DNA of 64,000 bases. Origin: Hydractinia symbiolongicarpus. Its lineage: Eukaryota; Cnidaria; Hydrozoa; Anthoathecata; Hydractiniidae. A program made the translations under genes and the position numbers. The stretch is taken from NCBI RefSeq assembly GCF_029227915.1, contig NC_079881.1, positions 29,613,501 through 29,677,500 on the forward strand. The letters run 5' to 3'. Below are positions 56,064 to 63,692 of this stretch, piece by piece (position 1 is the first letter of the stretch; every line of letters begins with the position of its first letter). The notes beneath the pieces are model-generated. The model did not search any database, had not been told where the DNA came from, and saw only the letters and a list, made by a program, of their open reading frames with translations.

Positions 56064-59000
56064 GGACTGCGGATAATAAATGTGATAAATGAGAAAATTG
56101 GACTCCAAGAAATAACATTCTTCTCAGTTTGACATGATTGCCGGAACTCAGCGATTACACTGGGCGCTGTGGTAGCGCCTCATTTAAGAATTTAGATAAA
56201 TAAGTCATTCTTTACTGTGGGACCAATCCTAGCCGTTATCGGGCGCTGAAGAAAGAGCGTCAGTTTCAAAAACTAAATTACATTGTCTTTTTAACAGTGT
56301 CAGTCCGTTTGAGTTACAACGGTTGGGTCACACATTCGTACCAACATGTATTTAGCGATATTTTTTTTGATATTACTAGGCTGCATCGCTTTTAACAATG
56401 AAACGATTGACTGTGGGACTTAATTGAACAAACTTTGGACTGTGACCTAATAAATGTGATAAATGAGAAAATTGAACTCCAAGAAATAACATTCTTCTCA
56501 ATTTGACATGATTGGCGGAACTCAGCGATTACACTGGGCGCTGTGGTAGCGCCTCATTTAAAAATTTAGATAAATAAGTCAATTTTTACTGTGAGACCAA
56601 TCCTAGCCGTTATCGCGCGTTAAGAAATAGCGACAGTTTCAAAAACTACATTTCATTTATTTTCTAACGGTATCAATCCACTTTAGTTACAACGGTTGCG
56701 TCACATATTCCGACTAACATGTATTTAGCGATATTTTTCTCATATTACTAAGTTGCATCGCTTTTAACAGTGAAACGATTGACTGTGGTATTAAATTGAA
56801 CAGATTTTGGACTGTGACCTTATAAATGTTATAAGTGAGATAAGTAGACTCCAAGAAATAGCATTCTTCTTAATTTGAAATGATTGCCGAAACTCAGCGA
56901 TTGCACTGGACGCTGTGGTAGCGCTTCAACTAAAAATTAAGATAAAAAAGTCATTTTTTACTGCGGGACTAATCCTAGCCGTTATCGCGCGCTGAAGAAA
57001 TAGCGACAGCGTCAAAAACTACATTTCACTGACTTTCAAACGGTGTTAGTCCGTTTGAGTTACACCGGGTCGGTCACATATTCGTATCAACATGTATTTA
57101 GCGATATTTTGTTTGATATTACTAGGTTGCATCGCTCTTTACAATGAAACGATTGACTGTGGGACTTAAATGAACAAACTTTGGATTGTGACCTAATAAA
57201 TGTGTAAATGAGAAAGTTGGACTCCAAGAAATAACATTCTTCTCAATTTGACATGATTGCCGAAACTCAGCGATTGCACTGGACGCTGTGGTAGCGCTTC
57301 AACTAAAAATTAAGATAAAAAAGTCATTTTTTACTGCGGGACTAATCCTAGCCGTTATCGCGCGCTGAAGAAATAGCGACAGCGTCAAAAACTACATTTC
57401 ACTGACTTTCAAACGGTGTCAGTCCGTTTCAGTGACAACGGTTGGGTCACATATTCGTGCCAACATGTATTTAGCGATATTTTTCTGATATTACTAGGCT
57501 GCATCGCTTTTAACCATGAAACGATTGACCGTGGGACTTAATTGAACTAACTTTGGACTGTGACCTGATAAATGTGATAATTGAGACAATTGGACTCAGA
57601 GAAATAACATTCTTCTTAATTTGACGTAATTGCCGGAACTCAGCGATTACACTGGGCGCTGTGGTAGCACTTCATTTAAAAGTTAAGGTGAATAAGTCAT
57701 TCTTTACTGTGGGACCAATCCTAACCGTTATCGCGCGCTGAAGAAATAGCAACAGTTTCAAAAACTACATTTCATTGACTTTCTAACGGTGTCAGTCCGT
57801 TAGAGTTACAACGGTTAGGTCACATATTCGTATCAACATGTATTTAGCGATATTTTTTTGATATTACTAGGTTGCATCGCTTTTAACAATGAAACGATTG
57901 ACTGTGGGACTTAATTAAACAAACTTTGGACTGCGGATAATAAATGTGATAAATGAGAAAATTGGACTCCAAGAAATAACATTCTTCTCAGTTTGACATG
58001 ATTGCCGGAACTCAGCGATTACACTGGGCGCTGTGGTAGCGCCTCATTTAAGAATTTAGATAAATAAGTCATTCTTTACTGTGGGACCTATCCTAGCCGT
58101 TATCGGGCGCTGAAGAAAGAGCGTCAGTTTCAAAAACTAAATTTCATTGTCTTTTTGACAGTGTCAGTCCGTTTGAGTTACAACGGTTGGGTCACACATT
58201 CGTACCAACATGTATTTAGCGATATTTTTTTTGATATTACTAGGCTGCATCGCTTTTAACAATGAAACGATTGACTGTGGGACTTAATTGAACAAACTTT
58301 GGACTGTGACCTAATAAATGTGATAAATGAGAAAATTGAACTCCAAGAAATAACATTCTTCTCAATTTGACATGATTGGCGGAACTCAGCGATTACACTG
58401 GGCGCTGTGGTAGCGCCTCATTTAAAAATTTAGATAAATAAGTCAATTTTTACTGTGAGACCAATCCTAGCCGTTATCGCGCGTTAAGAAATAGCGACAG
58501 TTTCAAAAACTACATTTCATTGATTTTCTAACGGTATCAATCCACTTTAGTTACAACGGTTGCGTCACATATTCCGACTAACATGTATTTAGCGATATTT
58601 TTCTCATATTACTAAGTTGCATCGCTTTTAACAGTGAAACGATTGACTGTGGTATTAAATTGAACTGATTTTGGACTGTGACCTTATAAATGTTATAAGT
58701 GAGATAAGTAGACTCCAAGAAATAGCATTCTTCTTAATTTGAAATGATTGCCGAAACTCAGCGATTGCACTGGACGCTGTGGTAGCGCTTCAACTAAAAA
58801 TTAAGATAAAAAAGTCATTTTTTACTGCGGGACTAATCCTAGCCGTTATCGCGCGGTGAAGAAATAGCGACAGCGTCAAAAACTACATTTCACTGACTTT
58901 CAAACGGTGTTAGTCCGTTTGAGTTACACCGGTTCGGTCACATATTCGTACCAACATGTATTTAGCGATATTTTTTTTGATATTACTAGGTTGCATCGCT

Positions 59001-59110
59001 CTTTACAATGAAACGATTGACTGTGGGACTTAAATGAACAAACTTTGGATTGTGACCTAATAAATGTGTAAATGAGAAAGTTGGACTCCAAGAAATAACA
59101 TTCTTCTCAA
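56064..59110 (+). repeat. Satellite block duplicated in tandem (1,864-bp period)
   Basis: GACTGCGGATAATAAATG at 56,065 recurs at 57,929, five monomers later, and the following three monomers match. Both also match 47,920-49,100. The unit in between (57,245-57,928) includes a monomer with GCCAACATG and TTAACCATGAAACGATTGACCG not seen elsewhere. Confidence 0.65.
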
Positions 59111-60500
59111 TTTGACATGATTGCCGGAACTCAGCGATTACACTGGGCGCTGTGATAGTGCTTCCTTTAAGAAGTTAGATAAATAAGTCATTCTTAACTG
59201 TGGGACCAATCCTAGCCGTTATCGCGCGCTGAAGAAATAGCGACAGTTTCAAAAACTACATTTCATTGACTTTCTAAGAGTATCAATCCGTTTCAGTTAC
59301 AACGGTTGAGTCACATATTCGTACCAACATGTATTTCGTGATATTTCTCCGGTACTACTAGGTTGTATGGCTTTTAACAGTGAAACGACTGACTGTGGGA
59401 CTTAATTGAACTGATTATGGACTGTGACCTTATAAATGTTAAAGTGAGACAATTGGACTCCAAGAAATAACATTCTTCCTAAATTGACATGATTGCCGAA
59501 ACTCAATGAATACACTGGGCGCTGTGGTAGCGCTTCAATTAAGAATTAAGATAAAAAAAGTCATTTTTTTCTGAGGGACCAATCCTAGCCGTTATCGCGC
59601 GCTGAAGAATTAGCGACAGTTTCAAAAACTACATTTCATTGTCTTTCTAACAGTGTCAGTCCGTTTAAGTTACAACGGTTGGGTTACATATTCGTACCAA
59701 CATGTATTTAGCGATATTTTTTTGATATTACTAGGTTGCATCGCTCTTAACAATGAAACGATTGACTGTGGGACTTAAATGAACAAACTTTGGACTGTGA
59801 CCTAATAAATGTGTAAATGAGAAAGTTGGACTCCAAGAAATAACATTCTTCTCAATTTGACATGATTGCCGGAACTCAGAGATTACACTGGGCGCTGTGA
59901 TAGTGCTTCCTTTAAGAAGTTAGATAAATAAGTCATTGTTAACTGTTGGACCAATCCTAGCCGTTTTCGCGCGCTGAAGAAATAGCGACAGTTTCAAAAA
60001 CTACATTTAATTGACTTTCTAAGAGTATCAATTCGTTTGAGTTTATACGGTTGAGTCACATATTCGTACCAACATGTATTTCGTGATATTTCTCCGGTAC
60101 TACTAGCTTGTATGGCTTTTAACAGTGAAACGATTGACTGTGGGACTTAATTGAACTGATTATGGACTGTGACCTTATAAATGTTAAAGTGAGACAATTG
60201 GACTCCAAGAAATAACATTCTTCCTAATTTGACATGATTGCTGAAACTCAATGAATACACTGGGCGCTGTGGTAGCGCTTCAATTAAGAATTAAGATAAA
60301 AAAGTCATTTTTTTCTAAGGGACCAATCCTAGGCGTTATCGCGCGCTGAAGAATTAGCGACAGTTTCAAAAACTACATTTCATTGTCTTTCTAACAGTGT
60401 CAGTCCGTTTGAGTTACAACGGTTGGGTCACATATTCGTACCAAGATGTATTTAGCGATATTTTTTTGATATTACTAGGTTGCATCGCTCTTAACAATGA
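59000..60500 (+). repeat. Tandem duplication of a satellite dimer (745-bp period)
   Basis: TGTGATAGTGCTTCCTTTAAG at 59,151 recurs at 59,896, and the following GATATTTCTCCGGTACTACTAG also recurs 745 bp apart. The copies differ at several sites, so the event is older than the 1,493-bp duplication. From about 60,500 to 61,760 the last three monomers are unremarkable. Confidence 0.65.
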
Positions 60501-61754
60501 AACTATTGACTGTGGGACTTTATTGAACAAACTTTGGACTATGACCTAATAAATGTGATAAATGTGAAAATTGGGCTCCAAGAAATAACATTCTTCTCAA
60601 CTTGACATGATTGCCCAAACTCAGCGATCACACTAGGCGCTGTGGTAGCGCTTCATTTAAGACTTTAGATAAAGAAGTCATTCTTTACTGTGGGACCAAT
60701 CCTAGCCGTTATTGCGCGCTGAAGAAATAGCGATAGTTTCTAAAACTACATTTCAATGGCTTTCTAACAGTATCAATCCGTTTGAGTTACAACGGTTGAG
60801 TCACATATTCGTACCAACATGTATTTCGTGCTATTTTCCGGTATTACTAGGTTGTATGGCTTCTACCAGTGAAACGATTCCCTGTGGGACTTAGTTGAAC
60901 TGATTATGGACTGTGACCTTAAAAATTTTATAACTGAGGCAAGCGTACTCCAAGAAATGACATTCTTTTTAATTTGACATGATTGCCGGAATTCAGCGAT
61001 TACACTGGGCGCTGTGGTAGCGCTTCATTTAAGAATTTTGATAAATGAGTCATTCTTAACTGTGGGACCAATCCTAGCCGTTATCGCGCGCTGAAAAAAT
61101 AGCGACAGTTTCAAGAACTACATTTCATTGACTTTCTAAGAGTATCGATTCGTTTAAGTTACAACGGTTGAGTCACATATTCGTACCAACATGTATTTCG
61201 TGATATTTTTCCGGTACTACTAGGTTGTATGGATTTTAACAGTGAAACGATTGACTGTGTGACTTAATTGAGCTGATTATGGACTGTGACCTTATAAATG
61301 TTAAAGTGAGACAATTGGACTCCTAGAAATAACACTCTTCCTAATTTGACATTATTGCCGAAACTCAGCGATTACACTGGGCGCTGTGGTAGCGCTTCAA
61401 TTAAAAATTAAGATAAAAAAGTCATTCTTTACTCTGGGACCAATCTTGGCCGTTATCGCGCGCTGAAAAAATATCGACAGTTTCAAAAACTAAATTTCAT
61501 TGACTTTCTAACGGTGTCAGTCCGTTTGAGTTACAACGGTTGGGTCACATGTTCGTACCAACATGTATTTAGCGATATTTTTTTGATATTACTAGGTTGC
61601 ATCGCTCTTAACAATGAAATGATTGACTGTGGGACTTAATTGAACAAACTTTGGACTGTGACCTAATAAATGTGATAAATGAAAAAATTGGACTCCAAGA
61701 AATAACATTCTTCTCAATTTGACATGATTGCCGGAACTCAGCGATTACACTGGG

Positions 61755-61770
61755 CGCTGTAGCTAGAGTA
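61755..61770. other. Satellite / non-satellite junction, candidate left end of an inserted element
   Basis: The last monomer follows the consensus through GATTACACTGGGCGCTGT (to 61,760). It then changes to AGCTAGAGTAAGGAGG instead of GGTAGCGCTTCATTT, and no satellite sequence follows. The break falls inside the GCGCT-GTGGT-AGCGC dyad of the monomer. The new sequence begins with AG, as described for Polinton/Maverick termini, which also make 6-bp target duplications; the six bases before the break are CGCTGT. Whether this is an element end, or the edge of the array by another rearrangement, cannot be settled because the other end lies outside the window. Confidence 0.6.
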
Positions 61771-61851
61771 AGGAGGTAATTTAATCCGGTTTTAGGTTTT
61801 CGACGGTCAAACCCCTATTAAAAAACGCTGCTTTTAGACCCCCTAAAACAG

Positions 61852-61865
61852 CTGTGACGTCACAG
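61852..61865. promoter_or_regulatory. 14-bp palindrome containing a CRE (TGACGTCA)
   Basis: CTGTGACGTCACAG is its own reverse complement and contains the full cAMP-response-element core TGACGTCA, bound by CREB/ATF bZIP factors in animals. A one-mismatch relative, TCACGTCA, lies at 61,896-61,903. The position about 200 bp upstream of the ankyrin ATG suits a promoter element. Function is inferred from motif match only. Confidence 0.4.
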
Positions 61866-61963
61866 ATTTCATCATGCCTCAAATGAGTGTACAAGTCACG
61901 TCATATTCAACAAATTTGCTGACATCATCAAAAATGACGGCACTCGACAAAACTGCTGACAAA

Positions 61964-61975
61964 CGCGCATGCGCA
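61964..61975. promoter_or_regulatory. NRF-1-like site
   Basis: CGCGCATGCGCA fits the metazoan NRF-1 consensus YGCGCAYGCGCR at every position and contains the 10-bp palindrome GCGCATGCGC. It lies about 90 bp upstream of the ankyrin ATG, where NRF-1 sites commonly occur in animal promoters. No experiment is implied. Confidence 0.4.
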
Positions 61976-61993
61976 AATCTATTTGAATGGAAA

Positions 61994-62003
61994 GGGAAAT
62001 TCC
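61994..62003. promoter_or_regulatory. NF-kappaB-like site
   Basis: GGGAAATTCC fits the kappaB consensus GGGRNWYYCC fully, and with the next C it is an almost perfect palindrome (GGGAAATTCCC). It is 58 bp upstream of the ankyrin ATG. A chance match in 300 bp is possible, but it sits beside the CRE-like and NRF-1-like sites. Confidence 0.35.
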
Positions 62004-62046
62004 CTACTCAAATTGCGACCGCTGTTAGTTGAAGTCTGAATATACT

Positions 62047-62060
62047 TATAATAAAAGAGA
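62047..62060 (+). promoter_or_regulatory. A/T-rich start-proximal box TATAATAAAAGAGA
   Basis: This box ends one base before the ATG at 62,062. Almost the same box, one A shorter, stands immediately before the ATG at 63,000. Two matching boxes at the same distance from two unrelated genes suggest a shared transcription-initiation or start-context signal, as seen in compact viral genomes. It also contains AATAAA, which could equally be read as a polyadenylation signal, although no gene precedes it. Confidence 0.4.
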
Positions 62061-62061
62061 A

Positions 62062-62412
62062 ATGCGTTGGTTCAAGAATACAATCCTGGAACTTGCAGCT
62101 AAATATGGTCACATAGAGATTGTTAAGCTGTGCAAAGAGTGGGGTGAGACAGAATTTGATTTGCCGATGGCACTTGAAGCTCTCAATGGTCACATCGAGA
62201 TTGTTAAGCTGTGCAAAGAGTGGGGTGCGACAGACTTTAATTGGGCTCTACGAAATGCAGCTGAAAATGGTCACATCGAGATGGTTAAGATGTTCAAAGA
62301 GTGGGGTGCGACAGACTTTAATTGGGCCTACGAAATGCAGCTGAAAATGGTCACATCGAGATGGTTAAGATGTTCAAAGAGTGGGGTGCGACAGACTTTA
62401 ATTGGGCCATGA
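62062..62412 (+). CDS. Ankyrin-repeat protein, 5' part, ended early by a frameshift
   Basis: From ATG 62,062 the frame encodes 116 residues. A short leader (MRWFKNTILELAAKY) precedes ankyrin-like units starting at residues 16, 43 and 70, each beginning GHIE and running IVKLCKEWGA or MVKMFKEWGA. The units are 27 residues long, shorter than the usual 33. After about residue 88 the frame leaves the repeat pattern and stops, because the third unit (62,269-62,348) is 80 bp and not 81. The missing base is near 62,327, and the repeat pattern continues in another frame to 62,948. This is either a real lesion, making the gene a recent pseudogene, or a sequencing error. No slippery heptamer for programmed shifting is evident. 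Ankyrin arrays bind partner proteins; the target is unknown. ATG 62,062 is preferred because the TATAATAAAAGAGA box precedes it. Confidence 0.7.
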   Translation: MRWFKNTILELAAKYGHIEIVKLCKEWGETEFDLPMALEALNGHIEIVKLCKEWGATDFNWALRNAAENGHIEMVKMFKEWGATDFNWAYEMQLKMVTSRWLRCSKSGVRQTLIGP

Positions 62413-62790
62413 AAAAAGCAGCTGTCTATGGTCACATTGAGATTGTTAAGCTGTGCGAAGAGTGGGGTGCGACAGACTTTAATTGGGCCATGGAATTTGC
62501 AGCTGTCAATGGTCACATTGAGATTGTTAAGCTGTGCAAAGAGTGGGGTGCGACAGAGTTTGATTGGCCCATGAAAAAAGCAGCTGAAAATGGTCACATT
62601 GAGATTGTTAAACTGTGCAAAGAGTGGGGTGCGACAGAGTTTAATTGGGCCATGAACCTTGCAGCTGAAAATGGTCACATCGAGATTGTTAAGCTGTGCA
62701 AAGAGTGGGGTGCGACATACTTTAATGGGGTCATGAGACTTGCAGCTGAAAATGGTCACATCGAGATTGTTGTATTGCTGCGTGGTTTTG
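62107..62790 (+). repeat. Nine tandem 81-bp coding repeats (27-residue ankyrin units)
   Basis: GGTCACAT(C/T/A)GAGA starts at 62,107, 62,188, 62,269, 62,349, 62,430, 62,511, 62,592, 62,673 and 62,754. The spacing is 81 bp except for one interval of 80. Units three and four are nearly identical for over 60 bp, marking a very recent tandem duplication, and the base loss lies at that duplication. The minus strand has a long open frame through the array, but it is a by-product of the repeat. Confidence 0.9.
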
Positions 62791-62948
62791 ATGTCATTCA
62801 TGATAAATTGGTGCGGCATCATCACAAGCGTAATTTTTATGCAAAACTATGGAATGAGGTACTGCCAGTGTCGTGGCATCCGGATCGATATTGGAATTGG
62901 TGTTTAGATGAGGAAGAAAAGCGCGAGATATCTAAATTATGGAAGTAA
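62322..62948 (+). CDS. Ankyrin-repeat protein, 3' part (same gene after the frameshift)
   Basis: This frame carries the remaining six 27-residue units, starting at 62,349, 62,430, 62,511, 62,592, 62,673 and 62,754, then a tail of about 60 residues and a TAA stop. Its first ATG is at 62,361, inside a repeat, so it is unlikely to be an independent gene. The coordinates give the open frame. The units are nearly uniform (GHIEIVKLCKEWGATDFNWA type), indicating recent internal expansion. The tail contains WHPDRYWNWCLDEEEKREI, rich in Trp and acidic residues and clearly not repeat. Poxvirus and other viral ankyrin proteins often end in an F-box-like adaptor segment; I cannot assign this tail to one. 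The combination of short uniform ankyrin units and a distinct tail resembles accessory proteins of large DNA viruses and virus-like elements (from memory, unverified). Confidence 0.7.
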   Translation: MGLRNAAENGHIEMVKMFKEWGATDFNWAMKKAAVYGHIEIVKLCEEWGATDFNWAMEFAAVNGHIEIVKLCKEWGATEFDWPMKKAAENGHIEIVKLCKEWGATEFNWAMNLAAENGHIEIVKLCKEWGATYFNGVMRLAAENGHIEIVVLLRGFDVIHDKLVRHHHKRNFYAKLWNEVLPVSWHPDRYWNWCLDEEEKREISKLWK

Positions 62949-62951
62949 TGT

Positions 62952-62969
62952 CCAGTATTTTGATCCTGG
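62952..62969 (+). terminator. Hairpin just after the ankyrin stop codon
   Basis: CCAGTAT / ATCCTGG arms form a 7-bp stem with one mismatch around a TTTG loop, starting 4 bases after the TAA at 62,946-62,948. A run of eight A follows within about 10 bases. Alone it is weak. Its significance is that the next two genes end with stronger hairpins of the same loop size. Confidence 0.35.
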
Positions 62970-62987
62970 TTGAGGTTAAAAAAAATC

Positions 62988-62999
62988 TATAATAAAGAG
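62988..62999 (+). promoter_or_regulatory. A/T-rich start-proximal box TATAATAAAGAG(A)
   Basis: The box runs directly into the ATG at 63,000 and repeats the box before the ankyrin gene with one A fewer. It includes AATAAA (62,991-62,996), so it could serve both as a polyadenylation signal for the ankyrin transcript and as a start signal for the next gene in this 51-bp intergenic space. Confidence 0.4.
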
Positions 63000-63320
63000 A
63001 TGCCTTTCCTATCTGCAGAACAATTTGACGCCTTGAAATCAGAACACGAGAGCATTATGAAGTGGCGTGATGTTCCCACTGGAATCATATTTAAAATTGA
63101 GTATGTTGAAGAGATCAAGACCAAAAAAGGTGATGCAACTGGCATCACATTGATCGATTGCGATGGTGAACGATTTCAAGCATGGGCAACGAGTGTACTG
63201 AGAGAAGCTTTGATAGGTCGAACAGGTCAGATGTTCATCAAATCACTGGGAAGGAAACAATCTACGAAGAATCCTAGTCAATTTTACTATGATTACGACC
63301 TTGTGGAAGTGGAAGACTAA
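63000..63320 (+). CDS. Small OB-fold-like protein, possible single-stranded DNA-binding protein
   Basis: The first ATG gives 106 residues, and the shared TATAATAAAGAG box sits against it. After a helical leader (residues 1-20, with MKWRDVPTG following) the sequence alternates as expected for an OB barrel: strand GIIFKIEYVEEI (about 30-41), strand GITLIDCDGE (about 49-58), strand RFQAWAT (59-65), helix SVLREALI (66-73), strand GQMFIKSLGRKQ (76-87) and a final strand FYYDYDLVEVE. Basic and aromatic residues (K, R, F, Y, W) in the strands would suit nucleic-acid binding, and the acidic C-terminus (VEVED) resembles tails of some phage and viral SSBs. The assignment rests on pattern reading, not a database match. 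The gene lies 51 bp after the ankyrin stop and 68 bp before the next ATG on the same strand, as in a compact viral-type cluster. Confidence 0.6.
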   Translation: MPFLSAEQFDALKSEHESIMKWRDVPTGIIFKIEYVEEIKTKKGDATGITLIDCDGERFQAWATSVLREALIGRTGQMFIKSLGRKQSTKNPSQFYYDYDLVEVED

Positions 63321-63329
63321 AAAGTAATC

Positions 63330-63355
63330 TTTTGTGGCTGTCTCCAGTCACAAAA
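63330..63355 (+). terminator. Strong hairpin after the OB-like gene
   Basis: TTTTGTGGCTG and CAGTCACAAAA pair over 11 bp with a single G-T (G-U in RNA) wobble, around a TCTC loop. The hairpin starts 10 bases after the stop at 63,318-63,320 and ends 33 bases before the next ATG. Transcript 3' ends at hairpins are established for Mimivirus and reported for virophages; a similar role here is inference. Confidence 0.5.
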
Positions 63356-63388
63356 ATAACGAAAGCCTGGCGCTGTTCACATACACAA

Positions 63389-63658
63389 ATGGACAAACTG
63401 CGACAAGAAGCTAAAGCCTTAGGTCTCAAAGGGTACTCTACGTTGAAGCGAATAAACCTTGTTGAAGCCATATGCAAAGTCAAGTATAAGGATGCGTCGA
63501 CACAAACGGACGGACCGTACTGCCAGCCTTGTGCTAAAATTGCATGGGAGAAAAATCTTGAACAATATTTGAGGGATCTCGCTAAAAAACAGCGACGTAT
63601 CGTACATGATAGCGACTTGCTCATAGATCAAGATACGGGAAATTGTCTAGTATGTTGA
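63389..63658 (+). CDS. Small SAP-like protein with two CxxC pairs
   Basis: The first ATG gives 89 residues; a longer frame to 63,332 lacks an ATG. Residues 1-28 (MDKLRQEAKALG, then GYSTLKRINLVEAI) have the helix-turn-helix layout of SAP or Rho-N-like DNA-binding motifs: a Leu-rich first helix, a Gly-Tyr-Ser turn, then a Lys/Leu helix. A Ser-Thr-Gln-Thr-Asp linker (37-41) follows, then C45-x-x-C48, a basic helical stretch (RDLAKKQRRI), and a terminal C86-x-x-C89. The four cysteines could form one zinc site; both pairs are intact. A DNA-binding or recruitment role is likely but unproven. The stop codon lies inside a long inverted repeat, and the following gene converges from the other strand. 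I recall comparable short SAP-plus-cysteine proteins in invertebrate virus-like elements but could not check this. Confidence 0.6.
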   Translation: MDKLRQEAKALGLKGYSTLKRINLVEAICKVKYKDASTQTDGPYCQPCAKIAWEKNLEQYLRDLAKKQRRIVHDSDLLIDQDTGNCLVC

Positions 63659-63672
63659 CCAACATATTAGAC
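63645..63672. terminator. Long hairpin spanning the stop of the SAP-like gene, between convergent genes
   Basis: GTCTAGTATGTTG (63,645-63,657) pairs with CAACATATTAGAC (63,660-63,672) over 13 positions with one G-T wobble. Allowing for a realistic loop, this gives a 12-bp stem with a GACC loop. It overlaps the TGA at 63,656-63,658 and ends 20 bases from the stop of the minus-strand gene at 63,693-63,695. Being palindromic, it could end transcripts from both directions. It is the strongest non-repeat hairpin I found in the window. Confidence 0.55.
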
Positions 63673-63692
63673 CCTGTAAGCGGGTGGAGACT

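Larger units (their letters stand above)
1..61760 (+). repeat. Satellite DNA array, about 373-bp monomer, about 165 tandem copies
   Basis: The motif CAGCGATTACACTGGGCGCT recurs at 106, 479, 852, 1224, 1598 and 1972, and so on to about 61,740, giving a period of 372-375 bp. All copies run in the same direction and no unrelated DNA interrupts them. Copies differ by scattered substitutions, short indels and a few larger deletions, for example monomers of 258 bp at 7945 and 323 bp at 49,869. No start-to-stop frame here looks like a conserved gene; the 60-71 codon frames recur at fixed monomer phase. CpG is frequent. The array is probably heterochromatic, and a centromeric or pericentromeric role is inferred only from length and higher-order organisation. 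I do not recognise the satellite family. Confidence 0.97.
61761..62061 (+). promoter_or_regulatory. Non-coding region upstream of the ankyrin gene, candidate promoter or element terminus
   Basis: Three hundred bases with no open frame of note lie between the end of the satellite and the ankyrin start codon. They contain TTTTAG/CTAAAA arms (61,832-61,837 and 61,843-61,848), GTTTTAGG/CCTAAAAC arms (61,789-61,796 and 61,842-61,849), a CRE-like palindrome, an NRF-1-like site, a kappaB-like site and an A/T-rich box before the ATG. If the element is Polinton-like, part of this would be its terminal inverted repeat. That cannot be tested here. Confidence 0.45.

Noticed and set aside
1-61760. CRISPR-like or prokaryotic repeat array
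   Set aside because: The repeat is 373 bp with no spacer structure, and the unique flank has eukaryotic-type regulatory motifs and eukaryote or virus-like proteins.
62328-62825. Minus-strand open frame of 165 codons through the ankyrin repeats
   Set aside because: It is the antisense shadow of an 81-bp in-phase repeat; a stop-free antisense frame in one unit is stop-free in all.
62322-62948. Programmed ribosomal frameshift joining the two ankyrin frames
   Set aside because: No slippery heptamer is seen at the switch, and the 80-bp unit length explains the frame change as a simple base loss.
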